Source: Clostridia bacterium
GTDB taxonomy: Bacteria > Bacillota > Clostridia > Oscillospirales > CAG-272
Direction: 5' to 3'
DNA length: 64,000 nt
Assembly: GCA_017403155.1 (NCBI GenBank)
Contig: JAFQOP010000014.1
Coordinates: 57,677 to 121,676 of the forward strand
Position 1 is the stretch's first letter. Each line of letters begins with the position of its first letter. A program made the position numbers and the translations under genes. The notes beneath the pieces are model-generated. The model ran no database searches and was not told where the DNA came from. It saw only the letters and a list, made by a program, of their open reading frames with translations. Below are positions 26,335 to 35,681 of this stretch, one piece after another.

Positions 26335-27249
26335 ATGAGATTTTTTACAAAGGCAGTCTGCGCAGTTCTTGCAGTATTTGCCCTTTCAGTAGGCGCGTCC
26401 TTCGGTATGGGGCAACAGAGCAATGCACGTGAATTGACAGCCGGCTACACGTATCTTATCGCAGGGCTTGATGATGCCGCGCAGAACACCGATGTTATTT
26501 CGGTTATGAATATAAGCAAAGAGGGTAGAATTTCACTTCTTCAGATACCTCGTGATACCTATATTAACCGAGACGGCAAGACATCAAAGCTAAATGCGTT
26601 CTATCCCTCGTCTCGACGAGACGGTGCCTCGGCAGAGGAGGGAATGAAAAAACTGTCTGACCTTGTATCAGAGCTTTTGGCGGTTAATATCGACGGTTAC
26701 GTAGCACTGACAGTTGAAGCGTTCCATGCAATAATAGCAAGGCTAGGCGGTGTGGATATCGAGCTTCAAGCTCCTATCAGAATATCCGATGAGCTTACAC
26801 TAGGTGTGGGCAAAAATCACCTTGATGCAGATACCGCTGTCCGCCTTGTCAGGCACAGAGCAAGCTATAAGCGAGCAGATCTTGACAGGCTAGATATCCA
26901 GGGGCTCTTCTATACGGCGTTATTTGATAAGATTTTGGACGCCACGGTTGCCGATGTGTTGGCAATATATAAAGCTATAAGCTCCGACGGCACTGTAAGT
27001 CTTTCCTTATCCGATGCTGTAAAACTGTTTGGGATGAGGGAAGCAATGAGAGTCACCTCTATAAAAAAATACACTCTGCCCGGTCTGGCAGCACCTGACA
27101 ATAACGGAGTGTGGTATTATTTCGTAAAGCGCAGCAGTGCCGCTTCACTTGTAGGCGAAGTATTTGGGGCAGATTTTTATAAATTTGACAAAAACGAAAT
27201 TCTCTTAAATAAAACAGAGCAGAAATTCATTGATATATATAATAGTTGA
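26335..27249 (+). CDS. LytR-CpsA-Psr (LCP) family protein
   Basis: LCP enzymes transfer lipid-linked glycopolymers such as teichoic acids to peptidoglycan outside the membrane. One N-terminal helix (about residues 5-22) anchors the domain. The LCP core follows: IAGLDDAAQNTDVISVM, the LQIPRDTYI motif with the conserved Arg-Asp, SKLNAFYP, and LVRHRASYKRADLDR with the pyrophosphate-binding arginines. A GTG start 12 codons earlier exists, but the ATG chosen has AGAGG 9 bases upstream and gives the anchor directly. LCP genes commonly sit between yqeK and rsfS in Clostridia. Confidence 0.92.
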   Translation: MRFFTKAVCAVLAVFALSVGASFGMGQQSNARELTAGYTYLIAGLDDAAQNTDVISVMNISKEGRISLLQIPRDTYINRDGKTSKLNAFYPSSRRDGASAEEGMKKLSDLVSELLAVNIDGYVALTVEAFHAIIARLGGVDIELQAPIRISDELTLGVGKNHLDADTAVRLVRHRASYKRADLDRLDIQGLFYTALFDKILDATVADVLAIYKAISSDGTVSLSLSDAVKLFGMREAMRVTSIKKYTLPGLAAPDNNGVWYYFVKRSSAASLVGEVFGADFYKFDKNEILLNKTEQKFIDIYNS

Positions 27250-27258
27250 TTTTGATTA

Positions 27259-27267
27259 TGCTATAAT
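27259..27267 (+). promoter_or_regulatory. extended -10 promoter for rsfS-leuS
   Basis: TGCTATAAT, an extended -10 element with a perfect TATAAT, lies 25 bases before rsfS. No good -35 hexamer is seen at the right distance. The transcript would start about 18 bases before the ATG, with GAAGGAGG in between. Confidence 0.5.
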
Positions 27268-27291
27268 AATAACCCTGAAGGAGGCTTTTAT

Positions 27292-27705
27292 ATGGGCTAT
27301 GACGAAAATTCCACACTCAAAATTTCGGACACCGCATCTATTGCAAGACGTGCTGTTTCGATACTAATAGAGAAGAAGGCGTTGGACGTTCGACTATATG
27401 AGGTTGGCGAGGACAATCCGCTTACCGATTTTTACGTAAACGCGACCGGTCGCTCTCACACCCAGGTTGGTGCACTCGCAGATGAGCTTGTGGACAAGCT
27501 CATTGAGGTGGGTGTAAATCCCTTGAGAGTAGAGGGTAGACGCGGAGATGCATGGATACTCGTTGATTACGGCGGAGTTATCGTAAACGTATTCGACAGA
27601 GAGTCGCGTGAATTTTATAACCTCGACAGACTGATGCCCCAGGAGAGCATAAGAGATATCTCGGACATCGTTAAAGAGGTTGACGAAAAGCTTTCAATTA
27701 CCTAA
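27292..27705 (+). CDS. rsfS: ribosome silencing factor RsfS
   Basis: Binds uL14 on the 50S subunit and blocks subunit joining under starvation. The core [23 protein letters not shown] and the [27 protein letters not shown] block are diagnostic; the latter carries the family's conserved Asp and Tyr residues. A short N-terminal extension of 20 residues precedes the fold. GAAGGAGG lies 7 bases before the start. It is followed by leuS after 26 bases. Confidence 0.96.
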   Translation: MGYDENSTLKISDTASIARRAVSILIEKKALDVRLYEVGEDNPLTDFYVNATGRSHTQVGALADELVDKLIEVGVNPLRVEGRRGDAWILVDYGGVIVNVFDRESREFYNLDRLMPQESIRDISDIVKEVDEKLSIT

Positions 27706-27731
27706 AACATTATTTACAAAGAGGAATAGAT

Positions 27732-30134
27732 ATGAATTACAATTATCAGAGCATCGAGCAGAAATGGCAGAAGGTGTGGGATGAGCAGCAGGCATTTGCT
27801 GCAAAGCAGGATTTCTCCCTCCCCAAGTATTATGCGCTTGTCGAGTTCCCGTATCCCTCGGGTCAGGGACTTCATGTAGGACACCCCCGTCCTTATACCG
27901 CGCTTGATATAGTGTCCAGAAAGAAGAGAATGCAGGGCTACAACGTTCTTTTTCCTATGGGCTGGGATGCATTCGGCCTTCCTACCGAAAACTATGCGAT
28001 AAAAAATAAGATACACCCAAAGATTGTAACCGAGAGAAATGTAGCTCGTTTCAAGTCGCAGCTGAAGGCACTCGGTCTTTCCTTTGACTGGGCGCGTGAG
28101 ATAAATACCACCGATCCCTCCTACTACAAGTGGACGCAGTGGATATTCCTCAAGCTCTTTGAAAAGGGGCTTGCATACAAGAAGGAGATGGCTGTTAACT
28201 TCTGTACCTCCTGCAAGGTCGTCCTTGCAAACGAAGAGGTTGTAAACGGAGTTTGTGAGAGATGCGGCAGCGCCGTTATCCGCAAGGTAAAGAGCCAGTG
28301 GATGCTTAAAATTACCGAGTATGCAGACAGACTTATTTCGGGACTTGAGGGGCTTGACTACATAGAGCGCGTTAAGACCCAGCAGATAAACTGGATAGGA
28401 AAGTCAAACGGTGCCGAGATTGATTTTACTACCACCACGGGTGACAAGCTCCGCGTATATACCACAAGATGCGACACTCTCTTCGGTGCTGCTTATATGG
28501 TTATCGCACCCGAGCACGCAATGATAGAGAAGTGGCGCGAGCTTATCACCAACTATGACGAGCTTCTTGCATACAGAGCGGAGGCAGCAAAGAAATCCGA
28601 CTTTGAGCGCACCGAGCTTGTGAAGGATAAAACGGGCGTTGAGATAAAGGGTGTTCGTGCCATCAACCCCGCTACGGGGCGCGAGATACCCATTTTTATC
28701 TCCGACTACGTTCTTGCTGGCTACGGCACGGGTGCCATTATGGCAGTTCCCGCGCATGATGAGCGCGACTGGGCATTTGCAAAGAAATTCGGACTTCCCA
28801 TTATTGAGGTTGTTGCGGGCGGTGACGTAGAGAATGCCGCATACGTAGACGTTGCTACGGGCACTCTTGTAAACTCCGGCTTCCTCAACGGACTTGACGT
28901 TGCCGATGCAAAGGCTGCGATGATAAAATTCCTTGAAGAGCAGGGAATAGGCACAGAGAGAGTAAACTTCAAGCTTCGTGACTGGGTATTCTCCCGACAG
29001 AGATATTGGGGAGAGCCCATTCCTCTCGTTGAGTGTGAGAAGTGTGGCTGGGTTGCAGTTCCCGAGTCCGAGCTTCCCGTTGAGCTGCCCGAGGTAGAGT
29101 CCTACGAGCCCACAGAAAACGGTGAATCCCCCCTCTCTCTTATGACAGACTGGGTCAACTGCAAATGCCCGAGGTGCGGCGGTGCTGCAAAGCGCGAGAC
29201 TGATACCATGCCTCAGTGGGCAGGCTCGTCCTGGTATTTCCTTCGCTACTGCGATCCTCACAATGATACGGCACTGGCATCTCGTGAGGCGCTTGAATAT
29301 TGGATGGGCGTCGATTGGTACAACGGCGGTATGGAGCACACCACTCTCCACCTTCTGTATTCGCGCTTCTGGGCGAAGTTCCTCTATGATATCGACGTGC
29401 TTCCTTACTCCGAGCCCTATCTCAAGAGAACGAGCCACGGTATGATTCTCGGTGAAAACGGAGAGAAAATGTCGAAGTCTCGCGGCAACGTTGTTAATCC
29501 CGATGACATAATCAGAGATTACGGTGCTGACACTATGCGTCTTTATGAGATGTTCATCGGCGACTTTGAGCAGGCAGCACCCTGGAATACTCAGTCAATC
29601 AAGGGCTGTAAGAGATTCCTCGAGAGATTCTACAACCTGCTCGAGCTCGCTGACGGCGAGGGTGTAACGCCTGAACTTGAAAAGCACATCCATAAGCTCA
29701 TAAAGAAGGTTACCGAGGATATTGATGCTATGAAGTTCAATACCGCGATAGCCGCAATGATGGGCACGCTTAACACCATTTATGATGTAGGAAGGCTTAC
29801 TAAATGCGAGCTGAAGACGCTTGCAAAGCTGCTCTCTCCCTTTGCCCCCCACCTCGCTGAGGAAATCTATAGCACACTTGGCGGCGAGGGACTTGTTTCT
29901 CTTGCTCGTTGGCCCGAGTACGACGAGAGCAAGACTGTTGATAATACTGTTGAGCTCCCCGTACAGATAAACGGCAAGGTTCGCTCTGTTATCACCGTCT
30001 CAAAGGACGCTGATAAGGATACCGTTCTTGCCGCAGCACGTGCCGACGGAAAGATTGCAGAAGCAATATGCGGCAAGACTGTTGTAAAAGAAATCGTGGT
30101 TCCCGGCAAAATAGTCAACATTGTTGTTAAATAA
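27732..30134 (+). CDS. leuS: leucyl-tRNA synthetase
   Basis: Class I synthetase charging tRNA-Leu, one of which is encoded at 48.1 kb. The HIGH motif appears as LHVGHP near residue 40. A zinc-like CxxC pair (CTSCK and CERCG) lies near 155-180. The CP1 editing domain (about 220-400) includes the [10 protein letters not shown] segment. KMSKS is intact in [10 protein letters not shown]. The anticodon-binding and C-terminal domains complete 800 residues, the usual length. No T-box leader can fit, because only 26 bases separate it from rsfS. Confidence 0.98.
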   Translation: MNYNYQSIEQKWQKVWDEQQAFAAKQDFSLPKYYALVEFPYPSGQGLHVGHPRPYTALDIVSRKKRMQGYNVLFPMGWDAFGLPTENYAIKNKIHPKIVTERNVARFKSQLKALGLSFDWAREINTTDPSYYKWTQWIFLKLFEKGLAYKKEMAVNFCTSCKVVLANEEVVNGVCERCGSAVIRKVKSQWMLKITEYADRLISGLEGLDYIERVKTQQINWIGKSNGAEIDFTTTTGDKLRVYTTRCDTLFGAAYMVIAPEHAMIEKWRELITNYDELLAYRAEAAKKSDFERTELVKDKTGVEIKGVRAINPATGREIPIFISDYVLAGYGTGAIMAVPAHDERDWAFAKKFGLPIIEVVAGGDVENAAYVDVATGTLVNSGFLNGLDVADAKAAMIKFLEEQGIGTERVNFKLRDWVFSRQRYWGEPIPLVECEKCGWVAVPESELPVELPEVESYEPTENGESPLSLMTDWVNCKCPRCGGAAKRETDTMPQWAGSSWYFLRYCDPHNDTALASREALEYWMGVDWYNGGMEHTTLHLLYSRFWAKFLYDIDVLPYSEPYLKRTSHGMILGENGEKMSKSRGNVVNPDDIIRDYGADTMRLYEMFIGDFEQAAPWNTQSIKGCKRFLERFYNLLELADGEGVTPELEKHIHKLIKKVTEDIDAMKFNTAIAAMMGTLNTIYDVGRLTKCELKTLAKLLSPFAPHLAEEIYSTLGGEGLVSLARWPEYDESKTVDNTVELPVQINGKVRSVITVSKDADKDTVLAAARADGKIAEAICGKTVVKEIVVPGKIVNIVVK

Positions 30135-30137
30135 ATA

Positions 30138-30175
30138 AAAAAGAAGCCCTCTCGAGAGAGGGGGCTTCAAAAAAT
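30138..30175. terminator. bidirectional terminator between leuS and the HTH-ACT gene
   Basis: GAAGCCCTCTC pairs with GAGGGGGCTTC around a short loop, with an A-run before and after. It serves the two convergent genes on either side. Confidence 0.88.
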
Positions 30176-30645
30176 TATTCAATTGAAATGAGCTTGGTTC
30201 CGCTTACCTTGTCTATTGAATTTATCTCCTTGATAAGAAGATCAACCTCGATCTTCAGGCAGGATACGTCGAGCGACATAACTACGTGTGCCTTCGAGTT
30301 TATGGGCAGATTTTGCGTTATGGTAAGAATGTTTGCGCCTCTTTCGCTGAGCACGGCGAGCACCTCGCCGAGTATACCGGGCTTGTGAGAGAGGGTAAAG
30401 GATATAACAGCCTTCCTTCCGTCGGTGTCGGCATTTGTAGTGAAGATATAATCCTTGTATTTATAGTATGTGCTTCGCGATATTCCAACTGCCTTGACTG
30501 CCTCGGACACGTCCTTTATCTTTCCGCTGGTGAGCAGTGTTCTAGCCTCGATGACCTTTTCGTAGTAAGAGGGGAGTATCTTTTTGTCGACGAGCAGGTA
30601 ATTGCTCTTTGGGAGGATTGTCGATTCTTTTATAAGATCACTCAT
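30175..30645 (-). CDS. HTH-ACT domain protein (UPF0735/PheB-like)
   Basis: Small putative regulator of 156 residues. Residues 1-70 contain a helix-turn-helix (DVSEAVKAVGISRSTYYKYKD). Residues 78-150 form an ACT domain (ISFTLSHKPGILGEVLAVLSERGANI) of the kind that binds amino acids. The ATG has AAAGGAG upstream; an in-frame start 14 codons earlier would lie deep in thrCB. The gene overlaps the thrCB stop by eight bases, so it is translated with the threonine enzymes. In Bacillus a relative (PheB) sits beside hom-thr and pheA genes. A role in sensing threonine, or a related amino acid, is an inference from that coupling. Confidence 0.87.
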   Translation of the reverse strand: MSDLIKESTILPKSNYLLVDKKILPSYYEKVIEARTLLTSGKIKDVSEAVKAVGISRSTYYKYKDYIFTTNADTDGRKAVISFTLSHKPGILGEVLAVLSERGANILTITQNLPINSKAHVVMSLDVSCLKIEVDLLIKEINSIDKVSGTKLISIE

Positions 30646-32992
30646 CGTATATCTCCTTTGCTCCTTCGTTATCGACGGCGACAGCATAAGCTATCCAACC
30701 GTTTTCCATTTTCCTTATTCGTGTGTTGAGGATGTCGGCTATCGGGTCCTCGGAGAAGGCAAGGCAGGTAGGGCCTGCGCCGCTGACCGCAAAGGCGAGC
30801 GCCCCTGCATCGAATGCCGCCTCTTCGATCTGCTCGATATTTTTGAACAGCGTCTTTCTGTATTCCTCATGAAGTCTGTCATCGGTTACAAGGTGAATGA
30901 GGTCAAGCCTTCCGTGCTCAAATGCGTAGGGAAGCAGCGCTATTCTCTGCATGTTGAATATCGCATCCTCACGGTTTATCATCTTTGGTAATACCGCGCG
31001 CGCATCCTTCGTGCTTACCTTGAAATCCGGGATAAGTGCTGTGAAGCAGATTTTGTCCGATACGGTATATTTCTGCGTAATAGGCTTGCCGTTTTCGACA
31101 ATCGAGGTGCATAGCCCACCGAAGAGGGCAGGCGCAATATTGTCGGGATGCCCCTCGATGCTGTTACATATTTCAAAAACCTCTTTTACAGTAAGCTTAT
31201 TTCCCGTGAGAAGGTTTGCGGCATATGCACCCGCCACAATGAGGGCGGCAGAGGAGCCGAGTCCGCGAGCAATCGGAATATCCGTCTTGATATTCTTGAT
31301 TCTTACGGCATAATTCGCACCAACCCTTTCGCATACACGCTTGTATCCGACAAAGGCGAGGTTGTATTCGTTTTTATAAATCTCGTCGAAGTTTTCAAAT
31401 TCGAGTCCGCGCTCAAGCTTTTCGAATGAGAAAACGTTATATCTTCTGAACGCAATGCCCGTGCAGTCAAAGCCCGAGCCCAGATTTGCGCTGGTTGCAG
31501 GGACGCGCACGATTACCTTGTTTCTTTTTACAACATTCTCGACGAGCGTCATCATATTTTCCTTTTTGACGACGTTCGCGTGGAGTATTTTTTTGTTTCT
31601 TATATCTGCAATAACGCGCGGAGGTCTGATTCCCGTTCTCTTTGAGAGCACGTCGATTGCATCGAACTCATTCGGGCACTCAAGTCCGAGAGAATGAAGC
31701 ACACCGGAGGAGAACTTGTATGCAGATGCGGTGGAAAGCACCACGCTCTTGCATCCGTCTCCGTTTTCCTTAGCCCACCTCTCATATACGCACCAGGCAA
31801 CGGCAGTGTGTGTATCGATAAGGTAGCCGTGCTTCTTGTATACGTCTGCTATTGTTTTGTAGGTATCCTCGTCATCGGCATAGCCTGCATCGAATACCTC
31901 TCTGATCTTTGCAAGCTCTTCCTTCTCCAGTCGGTATCTTCCTGTTTCCTTCAGATCCTTCATATATTTAGCGCATTTTTCGCTTCCGCATACGAAGTAG
32001 AGTAGTCTTTCCAGATTTGAGGAAATAAGTATATCCATCGAGGGGGACTTTGTGATGTGAAAATCGCGGTTTCTGTCGTAGATACCGTTTTCAAAGAAAT
32101 CGGTAAGCACGTTGTTTTCGTTTGACGCACAGATAAGCTTTCCGACGGGCAGACCCATCTCCTTTGCAAAATATCCTGCCAGAATATCACCGAAGTTGCC
32201 GGTAGGCACGATGAAATTGAGCTTGTCGCCGAAATCTATCTCACCCTCGTTGACGAGGTCGCGATACGCCTTGAAGTAGTATGCAACCTGGGGAGCAAGT
32301 CTACCTATATTGATAGAGTTAGCGCTTGAGAGCTTTACTCCCTCGGGCAGAGAAATGCTTGCAAATATATTTTTTACGCCGCTCTGCGCATCGTCAAAGT
32401 TACCCTCGACCGCACAGACGCAGGTGTTCTTTCCCGTGCAGGAAACCATTTGCCTCTCCTGAACGGCACTTGTACCGTGCTTTGGATAGAATACCACGAT
32501 TTTGATACCGGGGATATCAGAGAAGCCCTCGAGTGCCGCGCTTCCCGTATCGCCGCTTGTTGCTGTGAGTATAACTATATCGTCGCTCATTCCAACGCTG
32601 CGCTTCGCCTCCTTGATAAGATGGGGCAAAAGCTGGAGCGCTACGTCCTTGAAGGCACAGGTCGGTCCGTGATAGAGCTCCATAACAAATGCATTGCCAA
32701 CCTTGGCAACGGGGGCATAGTCCTCGTTTTCAAATTTTCCCGTGTATGCGTCCTTGACAGCACCGAGGAATTTCGAAGAATCACCATCGAACATTGATCC
32801 ACCTGCAAAGAGCAGAGACAGCACCGTTGCGGAGATCTCCTTCTCACCGAGGGTGAGCAGCTTATCCATAGGAAATTTAATTTCCGAGAGCTTCTCGGGG
32901 ACGTATAATCCGCTGTCCTCTGCTATACCCATAAGTATTGCTTCTGCAGCGGTTTTCTTTATTTTTTCGTTTCTTGTGCTGATATAAAACAT
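30638..32992 (-). CDS. thrC-thrB: bifunctional threonine synthase / homoserine kinase fusion
   Basis: A single 784-residue reading frame covers the last two steps of threonine synthesis. Residues 1 to about 485 are an E. coli-type PLP threonine synthase: an FYISTRNE start, IAEDSGLYVP, and LYHGPTCAFKD with the PLP lysine Lys115, then TATSGDTGSAA and VPTGNFGD. From about residue 492 a complete GHMP-family homoserine kinase follows: VRVPATSANLGSGFD, the ATP-binding PIARGLGSSAAL and a C-terminal FAVSGAGPTCLAF. No stop, frameshift or ribosome binding site separates them. The ATG has AGAGG upstream; the GTG four codons earlier overlaps that site. Confidence 0.93.
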   Translation of the reverse strand: MFYISTRNEKIKKTAAEAILMGIAEDSGLYVPEKLSEIKFPMDKLLTLGEKEISATVLSLLFAGGSMFDGDSSKFLGAVKDAYTGKFENEDYAPVAKVGNAFVMELYHGPTCAFKDVALQLLPHLIKEAKRSVGMSDDIVILTATSGDTGSAALEGFSDIPGIKIVVFYPKHGTSAVQERQMVSCTGKNTCVCAVEGNFDDAQSGVKNIFASISLPEGVKLSSANSINIGRLAPQVAYYFKAYRDLVNEGEIDFGDKLNFIVPTGNFGDILAGYFAKEMGLPVGKLICASNENNVLTDFFENGIYDRNRDFHITKSPSMDILISSNLERLLYFVCGSEKCAKYMKDLKETGRYRLEKEELAKIREVFDAGYADDEDTYKTIADVYKKHGYLIDTHTAVAWCVYERWAKENGDGCKSVVLSTASAYKFSSGVLHSLGLECPNEFDAIDVLSKRTGIRPPRVIADIRNKKILHANVVKKENMMTLVENVVKRNKVIVRVPATSANLGSGFDCTGIAFRRYNVFSFEKLERGLEFENFDEIYKNEYNLAFVGYKRVCERVGANYAVRIKNIKTDIPIARGLGSSAALIVAGAYAANLLTGNKLTVKEVFEICNSIEGHPDNIAPALFGGLCTSIVENGKPITQKYTVSDKICFTALIPDFKVSTKDARAVLPKMINREDAIFNMQRIALLPYAFEHGRLDLIHLVTDDRLHEEYRKTLFKNIEQIEEAAFDAGALAFAVSGAGPTCLAFSEDPIADILNTRIRKMENGWIAYAVAVDNEGAKEIYDE

Positions 32993-33026
32993 TTTTGAAT
33001 TCACCTCTTGACATTTAACACAATAT

Positions 33027-33055
33027 ATGATACACTATTTTTCGTTCAAATACAA
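33027..33055 (-). promoter_or_regulatory. promoter for thrC-thrB
   Basis: On the minus strand TTGTAT and TATCAT are 17 bases apart. Transcription would start near 33020, leaving a leader of under 30 bases, too short for a T-box or riboswitch. Confidence 0.6.
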
Positions 33056-33196
33056 GTGTTTTTGAAATAAAGACACAAAAATATTAAATATCACCTAAAA
33101 ATTTTCGTAAAAACAAAACTTATTTGTTGTGTTTTTACAAAATGTGCATTGATATTCTTTTGAGTAATCTACATATAGTAAGGATTAGGTATTAAA

Positions 33197-34342
33197 ATGA
33201 AGGTTGCAATTCTCGGATACGGAGTGGTAGGCTCGGGCACTTACGAGATACTCGATAAGGCAGGCTACACCGTCGGTAAGATTCTGGATATCCGTCCGCA
33301 TCCCGAGCTCGGGGATGTTCTTACCACAGATTTTGACGATATACTGAATGATAAGGAGATTGGCGTAGTTGCCGAGGCTATTGGCGGACTTGAGCCGGCT
33401 CACAGCTTTTTAGTAAAAGCGATCAAGGCAGGGAAGCACGTTGTAAGCTCAAACAAGCATCTTATATGCACTTATTACGACGAGCTTCATTCACTCGCCC
33501 GTGAGATGGGTGTTACCGTTCGTTTTTCCGCAAGTGCGGGTGGAGGTATCCCCTGGCTTCACAATCTTTGCCGCGCAACAAGGTGCGACAAAATCACGAG
33601 GGTGTCAGGTATTATGAACGGTACCACCAATTTCATAATTGATGCAATGATTACCGACGGTGCTGACTTTTCCGACGTGCTCGCTATGGCGCAGTCGCTC
33701 GGCTATGCCGAGGCAGACCCCTCCGCCGACATCGACGGACTCGACACCGCTAGAAAGACAGCAATATCCTCATCCATAGCATTTAACACCGAGATATCCG
33801 AGGATGACGTTTCTGTATTCGGACTCCGCAATATCAAAAAATGCGATATTGAATATATTAAGGGTAAGCTCAACAAGAGCATCCGCTACGTTGGTACGGG
33901 TGTTATGTCAGACGGTGCGGTCAGCACCTTTGTCGAGCCCCTCATCATCGGTGAGGACAGTCTTTTTGCAGGTGTAAAAAAGAACAATAATATGATATCC
34001 CTCGTCGGCGAAAACGTCGGTGAGCTGTCCTTCTTCGGGCAGGGTGCGGGCAAGTATCCCACTGGAGTTTCTGTTGCGCAGGATGTTATTGATATTGTAA
34101 ACGGGGACTTCGCTCTAATCACCCCCGGACAGAGCATCAACGTAGATAACGGTGCGGTTACAAAGCAATATTACGTCAGAACAAAGGCGGACGTACCGTC
34201 CGATTTGATAGATTCGCTTACTAAGATAGGCGACGATAATTTTATTATAACAAAAGAAATAAGTGTCCTCGGGATGCACAAGCTCTCGAAGGAAATTATA
34301 CAGAAGGATGGTGTGAGTTTCTTTGCAGGTATCGAGAGGTAA
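33197..34342 (+). CDS. hom: homoserine dehydrogenase
   Basis: Reduces aspartate semialdehyde to homoserine. The N-terminal nucleotide-binding motif is GYGVVGSGTYE. The catalytic domain contains GIMNGTTNFI and GYAEADPSADIDGLD. Total length is 381 residues; the protein ends after the catalytic and dimerisation parts, so the C-terminal regulatory ACT domain of Bacillus and Corynebacterium enzymes is missing. AAGGAT lies before the ATG. The upstream gap is shared with divergent thrCB. It overlaps lysC by 20 bases if lysC starts at TTG. Confidence 0.95.
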   Translation: MKVAILGYGVVGSGTYEILDKAGYTVGKILDIRPHPELGDVLTTDFDDILNDKEIGVVAEAIGGLEPAHSFLVKAIKAGKHVVSSNKHLICTYYDELHSLAREMGVTVRFSASAGGGIPWLHNLCRATRCDKITRVSGIMNGTTNFIIDAMITDGADFSDVLAMAQSLGYAEADPSADIDGLDTARKTAISSSIAFNTEISEDDVSVFGLRNIKKCDIEYIKGKLNKSIRYVGTGVMSDGAVSTFVEPLIIGEDSLFAGVKKNNNMISLVGENVGELSFFGQGAGKYPTGVSVAQDVIDIVNGDFALITPGQSINVDNGAVTKQYYVRTKADVPSDLIDSLTKIGDDNFIITKEISVLGMHKLSKEIIQKDGVSFFAGIER

Positions 34343-35660
34343 AATAGTAAAGGTAGTTAAATTCGGCGGCTCGTCCGTCGCAAGCGGAGAGTGCTTCAAA
34401 ACGGTTAAAAATATAGTTGAAGCAGATCCCGCCAGAGCCCTGGTTGTTGTTTCCGCACCGGGTAAGCGCTTCAGCGCAGATATTAAGGTTACAGACCTTC
34501 TTTATCTTCTTCGCGCACATATCAAGTACAATGCTCCCTATGACGAGCTGCTTGATAAAATCAAGGCGCGCTATGATGAAATATGCGCTGACTGTAATAT
34601 CGGAAATATTCTTGATGAGGATTTTGCGGAGTTCCGCTCAAAGCTCAGCAAGAAGACGAGCGTGGATTACATTGCATCCAGAGGAGAGTATTGGTGTGCC
34701 AAGATTATGGCGGCATACCTTGGCTACACCTTCCTTGACAGTGCGGATTGGCTCGTATTTAATTATAACGGTAAGGTAAATCTCGAGGAGTCGTATGCAA
34801 ATCTTGCAAGGATTGCCGAGACAGCGCAGCGCATTGTTTTTCCCGGCTTTTACGGCGCTATGCCCGACGGAACGATAAAGACCTTCTCGCGTGGTGGCTC
34901 CGATATAACGGGCTCCATTGTTGCGGCAGCACTGAACACCACCGCATACGAAAACTGGACTGACGTGTCGGGTATCCTTGCCGCAGACCCCAGAATAGTT
35001 GAGAATCCCCGTCCTATTGATAGGGTAACCTTTTCCGAGCTTCGCGAGCTCTCTTATATGGGCGCTGAGGTTCTTCACGAGGAGGCAGTATTCCCCGTAA
35101 GAAACAAGCAGATACCCCTCTATATCAAGAACACCAAGGATATCAACGCCCCCGGTACTCTTATTATGGAGAGCTTTGATGAGAACAGAGATGAGCAGGC
35201 GAAGATAAGACCTATAACAGGTGTCTCGGGAAGAAAGAATTACTCAATCGTCACGATAACCAAGAGCAGAATGGACGAAGAGCCTGGATGCATCAGGAAG
35301 GTTCTTGAGATTTTTGAGGCTAATGAGATAAATGTTGAGCAGGTTCCGTGCTCCATTGATACCTTCTCCGTTATAGTAGCCGGAGACGCCCTTGAGGATA
35401 AGCTCCACGGTGTTATAACCAGAATAGAGCAGGTTATCGAGCCTGATAGTGTAAAGATTACCAATGACATCAGTCTTATCGCAGTTGTAGGCAGAAACCT
35501 TACGCATAATATAGGTATTGCGGGCAAGATTTTTACCGCCCTCGGCGAAAACGGAATAAACATAAGAGTAATATCCCAGGGCTCAGATGAGGTCAACATC
35601 ATTATCGGCGTTGACGATGCAAACTTTAAGAAGGCGATTCGTGTCCTTCACGATTTCTAA
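34323..35660 (+). CDS. lysC: aspartate kinase
   Basis: First enzyme of the aspartate family pathway. The substrate site KFGGSS is near residue 13, FSRGGSDITGS and WTDVSGILAADPRIV mark the kinase core, and two C-terminal ACT domains (from about residue 305, VTITKSRMDEEPGCIRKV, and from about 383, IAVVGRNL) provide allosteric control. No ATG or GTG is available near the N-terminus: the frame opens after a TGA with only a TTG at 34323 (inside hom). The alternative is an ATA at 34344 just after the hom stop. TTG is used here, with a GGTG-rich sequence about 9 bases upstream. Confidence 0.92.
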   Translation: MQVSRGKIVKVVKFGGSSVASGECFKTVKNIVEADPARALVVVSAPGKRFSADIKVTDLLYLLRAHIKYNAPYDELLDKIKARYDEICADCNIGNILDEDFAEFRSKLSKKTSVDYIASRGEYWCAKIMAAYLGYTFLDSADWLVFNYNGKVNLEESYANLARIAETAQRIVFPGFYGAMPDGTIKTFSRGGSDITGSIVAAALNTTAYENWTDVSGILAADPRIVENPRPIDRVTFSELRELSYMGAEVLHEEAVFPVRNKQIPLYIKNTKDINAPGTLIMESFDENRDEQAKIRPITGVSGRKNYSIVTITKSRMDEEPGCIRKVLEIFEANEINVEQVPCSIDTFSVIVAGDALEDKLHGVITRIEQVIEPDSVKITNDISLIAVVGRNLTHNIGIAGKIFTALGENGINIRVISQGSDEVNIIIGVDDANFKKAIRVLHDF

Positions 35661-35681
35661 TATTTAGCAAGGATTTAGATT

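Noticed and set aside
27706-27731. T-box riboswitch before leuS
   Set aside because: The gap to rsfS is 26 bases and no leader helix can fit.
32993-33196. Threonine T-box or riboswitch in the thrCB-hom gap
   Set aside because: The predicted thrCB leader is under 30 bases and the hom side shows no conserved T-box bulge or strong terminator.
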